From Adiantum capillus-veneris (Eukaryota > Streptophyta > Polypodiopsida > Polypodiales > Pteridaceae): DNA of 64,000 nucleotides. Below the pieces are notes generated by a model. The model saw only the letters and a list, made by a program, of their open reading frames with translations, ran no database searches and had not been told where the DNA came from. Below are positions 38,477-51,412 of the stretch, piece after piece. The stretch is taken from contig CM043953.1 in the NCBI GenBank assembly GCA_014529385.2, positions 82,807,838 through 82,871,837 on the forward strand. The letters run 5' to 3'. The stretch's first letter is position 1. Each line of letters opens with the position of its first letter. A program made the position numbers and the translations under genes.

Positions 38477-40959
38477 ACCTTTCTACCAGAATTCATATGT
38501 ACCTTATGCCCTTGTGTCTATAGTAATTCTAGATGCACTGGTGAAATTTGGTCAAATTTGGGGTAGTTTTGACAAAGTTATGCTCATTTTTCATTTTATG
38601 GTCAAATTTTGCGTTTCCTCAACTTTCCAACAATGTTGATCAATTGCTAAATCATGTTTTCAATCTAAAACTTTCCTCAGGATGCCTCAAAGAAAAGCAC
38701 AAAGGGAGTGGGGAGCAGCTCCATATGAGATCACAGATATATCCTCAAATGAGAAGGCCCATATCACAAAAGAGGTGTTCGAAGCAATACCTGCTAATAT
38801 ATTCATCAAAAGATTTCAAGCAGCAGACAGAGAGATAGTAAAGACCACCATTTTTCCAAGGGAATTTTGGGCATTACACCAGAATCCCGAAGTCCAAGCT
38901 GGGGCTAGGTGTACAATTGGAAAGCTTTCTACGACTACCACCATGGGGAATAGATTTTAGAAGAGCTCATGAACTCATAAGCACAATTCAGTACAATGGG
39001 GAAGCCACCCTTACGGGCAAAGATGGAGCGACAATCAAAGTTAAAATCACTACAAAAATAATCAATGAAGCTCTCCATCTGCAGCAAGGAGCACACAATC
39101 TCTTGCAAAAGACAAAAGCAATAGATAATGACAAAGCCTTTCTGAAGCAAAGAGGACACAAACTGACATATCGAGATTTGATCTACTTGGAAGCCACCCT
39201 TACGGGCACAATTCAGTGCAATGGCAAAGCCACCCTTACGGACAAAGATGGAGCGACAATCAAAGTTAAAATCACTACAAAATAATCAATGAAGCTCTCC
39301 ATCTACAGCAAGGAACACACAATCTCTTGCAAAAGACAAAAGCAATAGATAATGACAAAGCCTTTTTGAAGCAAAGAGGACACAAACTGACATATCAAGA
39401 TTTGGTCTACTCGGAGACAGAATTGCCGTTGCGCCTAATATCACAACACTTCAAAGTACAAAAGCCACGGAGATACAATGAACCACTTTTGCACATGGCA
39501 ATGGTAATGGCAATGGGGCTAGCAGAAAGAAGAATGGTTAGCTGTGACTTTGGCAATTACCTACTCGAAAATATAGTGTAAGCAAATTTTAAGGGTAGCT
39601 AAAATAGCAAGACCTACATGAACACTCGACTAGTGCAGTGACATGAATCACCTACCAAGCACTGGGAATGACTGATGATCTACCACTAGCAAAAGCACAA
39701 CTAGATTTAATCCACAAATCCAAAAGAGCAGTAAAGAACTGACACTAACAAGGCCAAAACCAGAGGTCAAACAAACAAGGCAGAACTCAATAAGAACTGA
39801 CACTGACAGTGAGAAAATGGAGTTGGATGCACCGAACAGTAAGGAAGTAGGGTCTAAAGAAAGGGATACTCCCTCTGAATACCAATCTTCAGACGAGGAA
39901 CATGGGGGTGAGTTTCCGATTAGATACACAAGACTGAAGAAGAGAACAACCCGGGCGACAGAGGCCATCCCAATAACCCAAGCTAGGAGAACAATGGAAG
40001 AACCACAAGTGCAAAGAAAGAAAATTTGCCAACAGAAACATGAGGAAGAAATAAGTAAGGGAACAAAGGCGGATGATGGAAAAGAAGAAGAAGAAGAAGA
40101 AGGTGTACCTTTACTACGCAAAAAATCAACAGCTCTAAACAACACAAAAGACAGGAAGCAGAGGAGAATCTGAACATTGTCAGCAAAATGCATTAACGGA
40201 TTCAGAATGAGATCATACAAAAAATGGAACAAAGAGAAAGAGAGGACACAAATCAACCATACATTGATGATCTCAAATCATCCGAAGAATCTACCAATGC
40301 CAAGGAGAAAGATGAAAACCAAGAAGAGAAGGGTGACCTGGACACGCTTGACCAATAAGAATATGATTTTGAATCACCCAAAGACAAGGAGGCACCTTCA
40401 GAGACTGGAACTGAAAAAAGAGAAGAAGCTATAGATCTTCCAAAACAAGTGGTAGATAAAGTGTTGTCACAAAAGAAGGCAGATCAAGAAAAAGAGACAA
40501 CACCACTAGAAACCACTATAACCCTGAAGTACTAAAAGTAAAGAAAAGAACGCCGAATGAGGCTGGAACCTCGGATCAGGGACAAACAAGTCAAAAAACA
40601 TCAAGATCTCCTCATTCACAAGCGATGATAGAGGAGGGAGCCAAAATGATCAGGTCATTTTACATTGATGCACATTTAGACCAGATCAAGCTCCAGTTCC
40701 AATGCCAAAGATCTCTCTACAACTTGCACAAACTAGAGCTGGAGGACACCAAGAAAGAGGCAACGAAAGCAGTTGAAAACACGTTGCAGCTACAAAACAA
40801 AATAGAGACGACGACTTTGCCTAGCTCAATGAACCTCCAATGCGACGCAACAGCGACATGCAAAAACTCAAGGAAAAGGAATAGATTTTGGCTCCCTCTT
40901 ACCAACCCACACGAGTAAAAACTCAAAATTTTTTGTAAGCAACCGGCCTACTCTTTTGA

Positions 40960-42894
40960 TAACGTCGTCTCTACAAACTTTGTACATAACCTCACCACAC
41001 GTCCCCTCACTTTCAATGAAAATAAATTCTTGAACTTGGGTCTCAAGTTCATCCCACTTCCTCCCAATCCTACACCCAAATACCTGCTAGAAGCACATGA
41101 AACCTTAGGAAGAAGCTTACAACTTAAATATTTCTTCAAAACCAAAGAAGCCTCCTCCTTTTCTCCATTTAAATTACCCAACCCCCATTGGAAACCACCC
41201 AAAAAGAATCCCTCTCTAGAAATTATCACAGAACTTAACAAACTGCATCTTGAACATAAATTGGATATCTACAACACTTCCTTCTCTAAACCTCCAAAGT
41301 TTGTACATCTAGCCCTCAAATCTCTCTCACACGATAACTCCATTGTTATTAAACCCGCCAACAAAAACCTTGGTCTTACTATCCTCTCAATGGAATGGTA
41401 TGAGAATGAGGCACTTAGACAACTAAATGACCCCATCACCTATCAACCAACCACCCCACCTCCTCACAACTACCTAGCCTCTCTCCTCTCTACCATCATC
41501 CACAGATACACCCTCCTCCCCATGGAACAACGTATCTTCATACTTGCACCCCTCTCAAAACCTTTCAAACCCTGCCGAATCTACTTCCTCCCCGAATTAC
41601 ATAAACCATCCCTTGTTGCTAGACCTATTTGTGCTTACAATGGTAATTTTTGGAAAATGCATCAAAATGGCTACACATAGAGCTATACCCTATACTCTTG
41701 AGTTACAAACAACATCTAAAAGATTCCCTGTCCCTAATCAAAGACCTACACCATACCCATTTTCCACCAAATTCTCTCCTTTTTACTTTTGATATAAACT
41801 CCCTCTGTCCTAGCATCCCAATAGACCAAGGACTCCTTGCTCTTAAAACAACCATTTGTAAACACTTCGATCCTCCAAAAACCAACTTCATAATCTCTCT
41901 TTCTACCCTCATCCTTACACAACACTACATCAGTTTCAATAATAGAACTTTCAAGCAAATCAAAGGCACAACGATGGGATCCAATTTTGCCATGGTCTAT
42001 GCTTGTCTTTTCCTTTGCAACCTAGAATCCCAGTCCCCACTTCTTAATGACCCAAACCTGGCATACTTCAAAAGATTCATTGATGATATCTTTGGAATAT
42101 GGACTGGCCCCATTGAATCTTTAACATTCGCCCTCAACACCTAAGCGGGAACTTTCCTTGAACACATTAAAATCACCCCATCCATTTCTACCAATCAAGC
42201 CACAATCCTAGACATCCACTTCTTCAAAGGACCCAAATTTTTAACCCATGGCATCCTAGACTCTAATTGCTTCCAAAAACCTCTAAACTCTTTCCACTAT
42301 ATACCATGGATCTCTTGGCACCCTACCCACCAGAAAATAGCCTTCATCAAGTCAGAACATAGGAGGTACATTATGAGATAAAGCTCCTTCGAACACTACC
42401 TTAGCACAAGGAATCTCTTTTTTATCAGACTCAGGAAAAGAGGCTATCCTAGGCAAGTGCTTCTCAAAGTATTCAACTCAATCTCTTATTTAGAAAGAGA
42501 AAACCTCTTGATTAAACCTTCCTCAACAAAAAACCACCACTCCCCAACCATCTTTAAAATACCTTTTACCCCCAAAACTAGAAAACTTAAACCCTCCTTG
42601 GCAATTGGTAAACCTATCCATCAAGCTTGCCTAAATTCTCCAAACCTCTCCCACTTAGATAAACCCATCACATGTTGGACCACAAACCCAATTTACATAC
42701 ACTCCTCAAAAACAAACCTTATGCACCATAATGACATTCAACCTACCCAAACTTACCCTCATTTGTCTTTACCTTACTCTCTGTGCAGGTTGATGGAGCA
42801 TACTACTTCGGCGCATGTTTATCACCGCTTGCCCAATATCCAAGTATACCCATACTTTGTCACTATCTATCCCGCTTTTGTACCCCACTTATGA
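40960..42894 (+). pseudogene. Penelope-like element reverse transcriptase, no endonuclease visible
   Basis: The N-terminal motif VHNLTTRPLTFNENKFLNLG (about 40982) and IVIKPANKNLGLTIL (about 41343) are typical of Penelope-like elements. They are followed by YFLPELHKP, LLFTFDINSLCPSIPIDQG (about 41776), the TTMGSNFA box and the active site FKRFIDDIFGIW (about 42068). The thumb/linker reads SWHPTHQKIAFIKSEHRRYI and RLRKRGYPRQVLL. A frameshift occurs near 41650, with stops at 42142 and about 42378. Beyond IFKIPFTPKTRKLKP I see no GIY-YIG endonuclease and none of the cysteines that usually precede it, so the element was endonuclease-deficient or lost that part. The RT would copy RNA at a chromosomal 3' end. 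Confidence 0.85.
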
Positions 42895-43235
42895 TCTAGA
42901 TTTTTTTTGTACCCATCTTAAGAGCATAACAGTTTTTTGTACCCATTTTAAGAGCATAACAATTTTTTGTGCCCAACTTATGAGCAAAGCCATCTTTTGT
43001 ACCCCACTTATGAGCTAAAAAATTCTTTTTGAACTCCACTTATGAGCAAAATCACCTTTGAACCCCACTTACGAGCAAAATCAAATTTTTGTACCCCACG
43101 TATAAATAGAATCCCTCTTGGTGTACCCCACTTATAGGCAAAACCCTTTTTCTTTGCAACCCTTTTCTTTGCACCCTGTGAGCGGGCAAAACCTTTTTAG
43201 TACCCCACAAACGGGCAAAATCTTTTTTGGTCACG
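42893..43235 (+). repeat. Tandem repeat, about 35-40 bp unit, in the Penelope-like tail
   Basis: About nine imperfect copies of a unit built from TTTTTTGTACCCCACTTATG and AGCAAAATC, drifting to ACGGGCAAAATC at the right end. It starts at the end of the RT frame. Confidence 0.8.
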
Positions 43236-43890
43236 TCTCTAAACCTCCTCCGACACTACTCTTAGCCATCGTTGTCAATACTCTACCATAAATCTCTACC
43301 GCTAAATTAATTTATTTGTTTTTCTCCCTACCAAAACAAGTACCGCACATATCCCTTACTGTTCTACCCAAAGCTATAGCAAACCCAAACTATATCAAAC
43401 CCAAACCAATCTCTGGAATCCTTCCATAAGTATTACCTAATTTTTGGTAAGACTCCTTCGCTCACAATTTCTACGTAGACCCTCCCAACTTAACGAACTC
43501 ACCCTAAGTGAGTCTCCCTCTTAAAACCTATGCCATAATAAGGCTCACCCTTAGCATTCATTCTCATGTCACTCTCACACACAACTAGACTCAAGTCTTT
43601 TTGAATTCTAAGTTCAAAATTCAAAACCTACTTCCCCCCTTTTCTTCAAACACCTTCCCTCCTAAACTCACCCTACTTAAACAAACCCCTACTCCCTTCC
43701 CATAACTTCTTTACATTCCCCAATCTCCCTAGAAACACCACTGATAGCTCTCTAAAGAGCGAAACGCGTTTGGTTTCTTCTCCTCCCAACTTTTCCCAAC
43801 CCCCCCCCCCCCCCCCCCCCCCCCCCCATGAAGCTAGAGTGTTCCGCATGCTTGGTCTTTCTCGATTTTTCTATTTATGAAACTGCAACT
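43236..43890 (+). other. Non-coding 3' part of the Penelope-like insertion
   Basis: No gene. It is C-rich and A-rich on the plus strand, with a run of 28 C at 43800-43827 close to the right junction. Confidence 0.5.
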
Positions 43891-45421
43891 CCAATCAAAA
43901 TTACAAAGGGAACAAGAGAACATTGCCTATTACTACAAGGAGGTCCAACAGTTTAATGAGGCCAACACTACTCTATAGGTTGAGCAACAACGACTAGAGG
44001 AAGAGCTGGTCAGGGAAAGAGAATAGAGTGAAAAGTTGCAAGAGTCCTACACAGTGGTCAGCAAGACTTTGACCCAACTTTTAGCCTTGCAAGAGATGCC
44101 AAGCTCCTCAAGCATGACAGCTAGATCAACCTCGCTAAATAAAGAGGTCCAAGATCTAAAGGAGGCCCTTGCTCAAGAGAAATACGACAGACAAATCATG
44201 ACAGTAGGGCATAGAGCATTGCAAAAAGCCAAAGACAAAGAGATTGAAAATTTGAGAAAACAGTTGGCAAAGTCACAAGGAGATTTGGATGCTCTAAGGG
44301 AAACACAAGCAAAGCCCAAATAAACAACCCCAATGGAGTTTGAGCAAACAGGAGGAATTGAGCATTTCACTTTCAAAGCTCACCAAATGCATATGCCAGG
44401 TTCAAGTAGACAAAAAGCAACGCATGGCTGAATCTAAAGATCCAGCCATGACATCCGTTCCGGATACGAAAAAAGAAGAAATTCAGTAATGGATCTTAGA
44501 AGTCAAAGACCCTTCACACAAGGAGTATCTGCAATATGAGCTCAAATTGTTGGAGTCAACAGCCCTGCTCATGATCACTCCAAATGAAGTGGTGAAGAAC
44601 CTCAGGCATGAGATGATTGCCCTACCACTGATGAGGCAAGAGGCCCTATTATGGCAACATAAAATGTTACCTGCCCTTGAGCCAAACAAAAGAGGGGATT
44701 ATAGGGATGTTCTTGTCACTGCGCTACAAATTTATACTATCCTTGACACTCAACCCCTCTGGCAAAAGAAATGGTTTGAGCAGCGACCAACATATGAAAC
44801 ATACTATAGAAATGCTCTACAGCGCCAACTTAAGATCAAACCAACTTATTGTCCCATCAACAAACGACGATCTTGGGAAAGCTTTTAGTCATGGCAAACC
44901 AAAGGACCGATACTGTTGAATTACCCCATTATAACAAAGCCAAGCAAAACAATCCCCCATCAGAAAAGTATATGGTTCACACGCTCAAGGGGGGCATCAA
45001 CATGATGAAGGAGATACCAGATCTTGCATGCCAGATGCTCGTGAAACTTGCCAAGATGCTAATCACCTTCATAACGGCATTCAATGATATAGAGGGAGTG
45101 AAGCATCCCTGGCAAGTTATTGTGGAAGGCACAAGAGGGCTCTGGTGGAATATGGAGATAGAAATCCCAAGCAAAAATGTTATCATGGGATTATGTGCGA
45201 GAGTCATGTTCCTACCCTCCCACTACATGCAAACCTTCAATGAGGCATTCATGACCGAATTCTTTGAGGTAGACTCCTCCATATTTAATCCCATGACCAA
45301 AGATCTACCAACTCGACACATAGCATATCAGAGCACTCTCAGCAATAATCCCTTCAGAGGGCTGGCGACAAAAGTGGACATTGAGTCAAGGGTGCAAAAT
45401 AATCATAATCATTATATTTGA

Positions 45422-46168
45422 GAAGGATTGGACGTCAACTGTGAGAGCTTCTTGCTGCTACAACTTGTAATCCACTTTTCTCCTTGTTTGGTAATCAAAA
45501 TTCAATTCCGAATAGCACATTGTGCTCCTTGTCTCTTGCTCTACAATCTAAGTGTAATCATTCTTGATTCTATTGTGGTTTTCAATGTCTTGTCTATGAG
45601 CTAAATGCATTGATTTGAGGTCTTAGATGGTTGTTTTTTATGTTTTGACCTTGTATAAGTGTTTCTATATTTAAGGGGAACTTTTTCGTGTATTCTGTTT
45701 CAGTTTTTTGCACATTTTTTGTGATGGATCATGATTTATGTACCTTTCTAGATGACTGTAGAACTTGGTAGGATTGTGACATTAGGTGTTTTAATACCTC
45801 TCCTTAAGTTTCGTTGCATTCCAAATTCTTTTGGATGCCAAAAAGGCGTGATGATCTAGAGCGGTGAGATCGGACATAGACTGATTTTTTGACTAGGAAG
45901 TGGTTGATTTGCTTTTGTCGTAGTATGAGTAGCCCTCTAAGTTCACTTTGGTGATATTGAAACTCTCATTAAGTGTCTATGCCCCATTCCGAGTTGCTTC
46001 CTTGCATATTGACATTATGTTAGTACAACAAGCTATGTTGCTGCAGACGTCCGTCGCACGGGAAACCGCTAACATACGTGCTTATTAGCAGTAGCCTTTT
46101 GACTTTGCTGAGAGATGGATATAGCATCCTTAACCTTTTAGAAAGATTCTTCCAGGTTTCGTCTATAT
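45422..46168. other. No gene seen
   Basis: AT-rich non-coding DNA following the ORF X relative. It contains the degenerate palindrome ATGGATCATGATTTAT at 45724-45739. A TTTAAGGGGAAC stretch near 45670 could be a worn purine tract, but I cannot place an LTR. Confidence 0.4.
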
Positions 46169-49100
46169 TCATCTACAACAAAAATTATCCCATGTACCTT
46201 GAGTAGCAGGGGACTTTTTTATCTTCCCTCTACTCAAATGGTGCTTTTCCCATGGAAGTATGTACAATATTATTGTCAGCATACTCCATAAGGGTAAGTA
46301 ATTCTCCCATTGGGACTTTTGATCTACTTTTGTGACATAATCTTTTAGTAGATCAAGAATTGTTAGGTTAGCTATCTCACTTTGGCCATCCGTTTGGGGA
46401 TGATAGGTCAAAGAGAAGTTTAGCCTTGTATCTAGATTCTGAAAGAGACCCTTCCAAAAATTACTGGTCATTCTAGGATCTCTATTTGACATTATGGACA
46501 TTGGAAAGCCATGGTACTTGAGGATTTGTGATATAAAGAGGTTTGCCATTTGATGGGCTTTGACAGCCTTTTTGACAGGTATGAAATGTGCTTGTTTGCT
46601 AAAAATGTCTACTATCGTCCATATTCCTGTATGGTTTCTCTTGTATGTTTGATTTTATGGAAGTCCAATAGAAATATGTTTCTATCCCTTTTAGCGTAGA
46701 CCAAATCCCTCTATGCCCCGCATAAAGAGGAGCATGAGATTCATACATTACTTTCTCATGTAGTGAGTTAGTAATGCATATTCTATTGTCATAGAAAAGA
46801 TAACCATCTTTTAGGGTAAATGGTTCTTCTTTCTTCCCTAGTGCAAGGGCTGAAATTACATCTCTAAAATCGGGATGGATAGCGTACTCATCTATCATAG
46901 AAGATAGATCATTGTGAGTTGCTATGGATACTGCATTCACTCTCAATCCTCTTGAGAGTGCATCGGCTACTTGATTATGATTTCCAGCAATGTGAGCAAT
47001 ATGAAAATGAAATTGCAAAAGGAAATTTTTCCACCTTGTTTGTTTGTCGGAGAGCTTGGTCTGTGTCATGAATTACTTAAGGCTTTGGTGATCTGTACGC
47101 AGAATGAAAGGAGTCCCGAGTAAATAGTGCTTCCACAAATCTAGAGCATGTAGAGCTACTAAGAGTTCCTTCTCATATATGCCTAGAGCTTGCTCAATAG
47201 GGTCGATCCTTTGACTTTCATAGGCTATGGTGTGCCCTTCTTGGAGCAAAATAGCTCCAAGGAAATCACCACAGGCGTCCCATTGGACCTCAAATGGCTT
47301 TGAGAGATCCGATAGTGTAAGCACAGGTTGAGAGATAAGATTTTCTTTAACCTTTTCAAAAACATTGTTCTCCTTGGTGGACCATATATACCTAATGTTT
47401 TTCTTTGTTAGGTCATGTAATGGTCATGTGATTTGTGAGAAATTTTCTATGAAGCGTATGTAGTATGCACACATACCTATAAAGCTTCTTAGTTCAACAG
47501 ATTCCTTGGATTAGGCCATCCTTTTATTATCTCTAGCTTTGATGGATCCATTTGGATGCCATCTTGGGAGATAATGTGACCTAAATACTGAATCTCTTGC
47601 AAGAAAAATTCACTTTTCTTTTGATTAATATAAAGTTTATTCTCTTGTAAAACTTGAATATTACCTGGAGGTGTTGCTTGTGTTCGTGTAATGAATTAGA
47701 GTACATGATTATATCGTCAAAGAACACTCCAATAAAGGCTCGATGAGGCCTGAATAGCTTCTCCATCAAACGGTTAAATGTGGTTGGTGCATTGGTCACA
47801 AGCCAAAAGGCATGACAATGTACTCTTAAAGACCAAACACAGTGCAAAATGCGGTCTTTACAATGTCTTAATCAACTATCCTTATTTGATGGTAGCCACT
47901 TTTGAGGTCAATCCTATTGAAGTAGGTCAACCCTTGTAGCTTATCAAATAGGTCTTCTACCCATGGAATGGGAAACCTATTCTTGATAGCGATCCTATTT
48001 AGTGCTCTAACACTGGTGAACAAAATGGAGATGAGCTAGGCCTACCCATGCCTTTCTCAACTAACTCATGCACTTGCCGCATAATCTCCTCTTGTTGAGC
48101 TTGGGAAACTCTATAAGGAGGTTTATTAGGTGGTGAACTTCCTAGAAGAATTTCAATTGCATGGTCGTCATTGCCTCTTTGGGAGGACGGTTCACAAGGG
48201 ATCTTGGAACCCCTTGAGGAAATTGGATAACTCTAATTCCTTTTGATTGTTTATATTTTCTTTTGCTAAAGCATTAGGTTCATTTTGAGAATCTTTAACA
48301 AAAATCATGTACACGGGAAATAGAGCTCTTTATTGACTTATTGAAAGCTTTCTTATGTACAAGATATATGGTACTTCCCAACTCCTTAGCATCTATGTAC
48401 ATATCTTTTTCTCTGAACCTAAAGTAGATTTTCCTTTCAGGGAATTTAACATTGGTAGCCATGCGATCAAACCATGGTGCCCCTAGGATTACATCCTCAT
48501 ACTTGAGAGAAGAGATAAAGAAACCCTCCTTGTCCACATAGCTGTAGAAATGGAGCCTCAATTTCCCAATTAAGGGAGTGACTGAGGCTTCTTGCCCATT
48601 GAAATCACCACCAGCAAGTACGGCATCTCCCATCTCATAGGCTTGGATGCCTAGCTTGGTGGCCAACTCTGTGGATATGAAATTGTGAGTAGAACCAGGG
48701 TCAAAGAGAATAAAAGCATCATGTTCTCTTACCTTTTCCCAAGCATGGCATAGAGGAGACCCTTTGTGATGAGCATCCTCTTCTTGAATTTCGACCAGGG
48801 TAGCTCTAGGAGGCCGCCCTTGCTCCCCGCACTTGAAACAACGGTTATATTTTCAATAACGCTCTATCTCTTTAGGAGAGAGTTTATTTTTTCCTTTATA
48901 GACTCCCTTATCCTTAGCTTTGTTGTTGTTGGTCTTGCCTTTGGGAGACTTTTGTACGTTGTCCTTCCCCTTAGGCTCGTTATGGTCCTTGTTTTCCATG
49001 GGCTTAAATTTCTCTTAGCCCCTTGTTGGAAGTTGATTTGTGAAGCCACCATGGTATGGTGTATGACCGCAGATATGGTGCGTGGCCTTTGGGAGTTAAC

Positions 49101-49800
49101 ATACTCCACCATATCCTGAGTTAAACTTGCACAAAATTGTTTTTTTTGCTCTCCAAAATCCACCTTTTTGAAGACAATGGCTTTGAGATGTAAATCCCAA
49201 AACTTGTCTACATATTTTTGAATAGATTCTTAGGGAGAGAGCTTCAAGCTTCACCATTCGACGAGTACTTTGTCTTTGGCATCGGTAGCCAAAAACTACT
49301 TCATGATGGAAGCTCTTAAAGCTTTCCATGTTTTTGGAGCTTCACCGTTTGCCCATAGGCTAGAACACCATTTCCTGGCGGACTTTTGTAAATGCATGGC
49401 TACATGACGTAGCTTAGAGGACTACGTGAAGCCCTCATCTCCAAACTCTGCATTGAATTGTTGGATAAAGGCCATGACTTTGTCCCTAGCACCAAAGTTC
49501 CATTGTAGGTAAGGAAAGAGATGTTCTTTCCTCCCTCTTTGAACTTTTTGAGCTTGGACAACCTCTGCCAGGTAGCATAGGATTTCCTATGGCCTCTTCT
49601 TTTAGGTGGTTCAAGAGCTGCACCATCACTTTCTTCAAAAGAGGAAGAGTATGAGGAGGATGGAGAAGAGGGTGAGAAGGATGGAGAAGAGGTGACCTCT
49701 TTCTTGCCTTTTTCTTCCCTTGTTCCTCCTTGTCTACACCATCACTTTCTTTAGAAGAGGAAGAGGATGAAGACGATGGATAAGAGGGTGACCTCTTCTC
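46169..49800 (-). pseudogene. Ty3/gypsy gag-pol, minus strand
   Basis: On the minus strand, gag (about 49800-48800) has a charged, Ser-rich N-terminal part and a degraded zinc knuckle start CFKCGEQGR. Protease is at about 48760-48295, with FDPGSTHNFIS and ILGAPWFDRM. RT at about 48100-47580 has VTNAPTTFNRLMEKLF and the active site FFDDIIMYSNS. RNase H is at 47324-46870 (DACGDFLGAILLQEG, then NQVADALSRG). The integrase HH motif is near 46720 and the core at 46549-46169 (SNRDPRM; YHPQTDGQSEIAN). Many stops and frameshifts are present. The order PR-RT-RH-INT is standard for Ty3/gypsy. No flanking LTRs were identified. Confidence 0.88.
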
Positions 49801-50048
49801 CAGGGATTTTAATTACGTGATGACACATTTTGTTAAATGTTAATTATTGTTGTTATTATCACTATTTTTTCATGTTAATAAAATATCTAATGTCATGACT
49901 TACGAAAACCGGTAGAAAACGTATAACCGGCGGGGAAACTAACAATCCTGGCAGGCCCAGCGGGGTTATGAAGAAACCCGGCGGGCCCAGCAGGCAAAGC
50001 AAGAACCCCGCCGGCCCCGTCATGTACCCCATCCATATTTGGCGGCTC

Positions 50049-50055
50049 TATATAA
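50049..50055 (+). promoter_or_regulatory. TATA box, probable hAT transposase promoter
   Basis: TATATAA lies in GGCTCTATATAACC, followed about 80 bp on by a plausible 5' splice site (AAG|GTAAAA at 50133/50134). The acceptor TTGGTATTGCAG ends at 51065, just before the transposase ATG at 51079. The exon-intron reading is inference from these motifs. Confidence 0.45.
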
Positions 50056-50183
50056 CCTTGTAGTAGACATCACATCACATCACCGCTTCCTCTAAATTTG
50101 GTCATCCTTTAAAATTTAGAAGAAAAACTAAAGGTAAAAAAATGAATAGTCTTTAAAAAAAATTAAAACTTAATGTAACTCTG

Positions 50184-50935
50184 ATCATGGATCATTAGTT
50201 CTTTTTTGGACTGAACTCATTCTTGAAAGGAGGTAGAAAGGTGAATCTTTGGGTCGGTATCTCTACATTTGGGATGGACTAATCTCATGTTTGGTTCACC
50301 GTTATATTTGCTAAATTGATTGCTATATTGATTAGAACTTCTATCATGGGTCATTAGTTATTTTTTGGACTAAACTGATTCTTGAAAAGAGATAGAAAGG
50401 TGAATCTTTGGGTCGATATCTCTACTTTTGGGATGGATTGATCACATGTTTGATTCACCATTGTATTTGCTTGCTATTCTTATTAGAGCTCCAATCATGG
50501 GTCATTAGTTCTTTTTTGGACTGGACTGATTCATGAAAGGAGTTAGAAAGGTGAATCTTTAAGTCGATATCTCTACTTTTGGGATGGACTGATCACATGT
50601 TTGATTCACCGCTCTATTTTCTTGCTATTCCGATTAGAGCTCCAATCATGGGTCATTAGTTCTTTTTTGGACTGGACTGATTCATGAAAGGAGGTAGGAA
50701 GGTGAATCTTTGGGTCAATATCTCTACTTTTGGGATGGACTGATCACATGTTTGATTCATCGTTGTATTTGCTATTTCGATTAGAGCTCGAATCATGGGT
50801 CATTAGTTCTTTTTTGGATTGGACTGATTCATGAAAGGGGTAGGAAGGTGAATCTTTGGGTCGATATCTCTACTTTTGGGATGGACTGATCACATATTTG
50901 ATTCACCGTTGTATTTTCTTGCTCATGTTTGAGTA
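50184..50935 (+). repeat. Tandem repeat, five copies of about 150 bp
   Basis: Units start at the word ATCATGGGTCATTAG at 50184, 50343, 50494, 50645 and 50792 (periods 159, 151, 151, 147). They share GATAGAAAGGTGAATCTTTG and TCTCTACTTTTGGGATGGAC. Units 3 to 5 are nearly identical. They lie between the putative splice donor and acceptor of the hAT gene. Confidence 0.9.
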
Positions 50936-51412
50936 GATTGAGGTTTATTCCCTTCAGGCTTCACTACTACGCTTGTGTGTGATATTGATTATAACACTAA
51001 TGTTTGGTTTGTATAATACTTGCAAGAAGAGATAGCATACTGAGCTATGTTTATTGGTATTGCAGGCATCCAATAAGTATGTCTTCCATCGGGAATGTGA
51101 GCGGTGATGTTGGTGTCTCAAGCCTGGCTTCCTTGAGGAGACCTCCTACCTCGATGCCAGGTCTTGCTTCGCAGGGCACCACTTCGCAGGGCAAGCGAAA
51201 GTCAAGTGGAAACATTCCAGGACCCGAGTGGAATTTTGCCACAAATTTAAATAAGTATCAAGATTGGTGTTGAGAGGCACATGTTAGAAACTGACTCTGA
51301 ATAGCTAAGTCGGATTTTGACTTATCGGATATTTACTGAGCTCCTTTAAGCTGCTTCTCAATCCTTTCAAAAAATAACCTGCTAACATTTCATTAGTGGG
51401 TCTTTCATTCCC

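Larger units (their letters stand above)
40940..43830 (+). mobile_element. Penelope-like retroelement insertion
   Basis: It interrupts the ORF X relative and contains a Penelope-type RT (40940-42894), a C-rich tandem repeat (42893-43235), about 560 bp of non-coding DNA and a 28-base C run (43800-43827), after which the ORF X coiled-coil frame resumes. The boundaries are approximate. No target duplication could be confirmed. Confidence 0.65.
38682..45421 (+). pseudogene. ORF X relative, plus strand, decayed and split by a Penelope-like element
   Basis: Pieces at 38682-38960, 38917-39285, 39327-39581, 39817-40434, 40625-40918, 43890-44323, 44547-44888 and 44849-45421 follow the order of the intact protein at 58326-61601. 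The N-terminal domain matches (ELISTIQYNGEATLTGKDG versus ELATSIQKDGKATLIAMDG). A charged middle follows, then a coiled coil (44036-44323). The C-terminal domain matches too (PDLACQMLVK versus PDLSCQMLKK; MFLPSHYMQTFNEAF versus MFLPSFHMQTFEEAF). There is a tandem duplication of about 227 bp at 38980-39410 and many shifts. The split falls between 40900 and 43860, at the Penelope-like insertion. Confidence 0.75.

Noticed and set aside
39648-40256. A 202-codon minus-strand hydrophobic frame
   Set aside because: It is the antisense of the charged, low-complexity middle of the ORF X relative; its hydrophobicity follows from the complementary codons.
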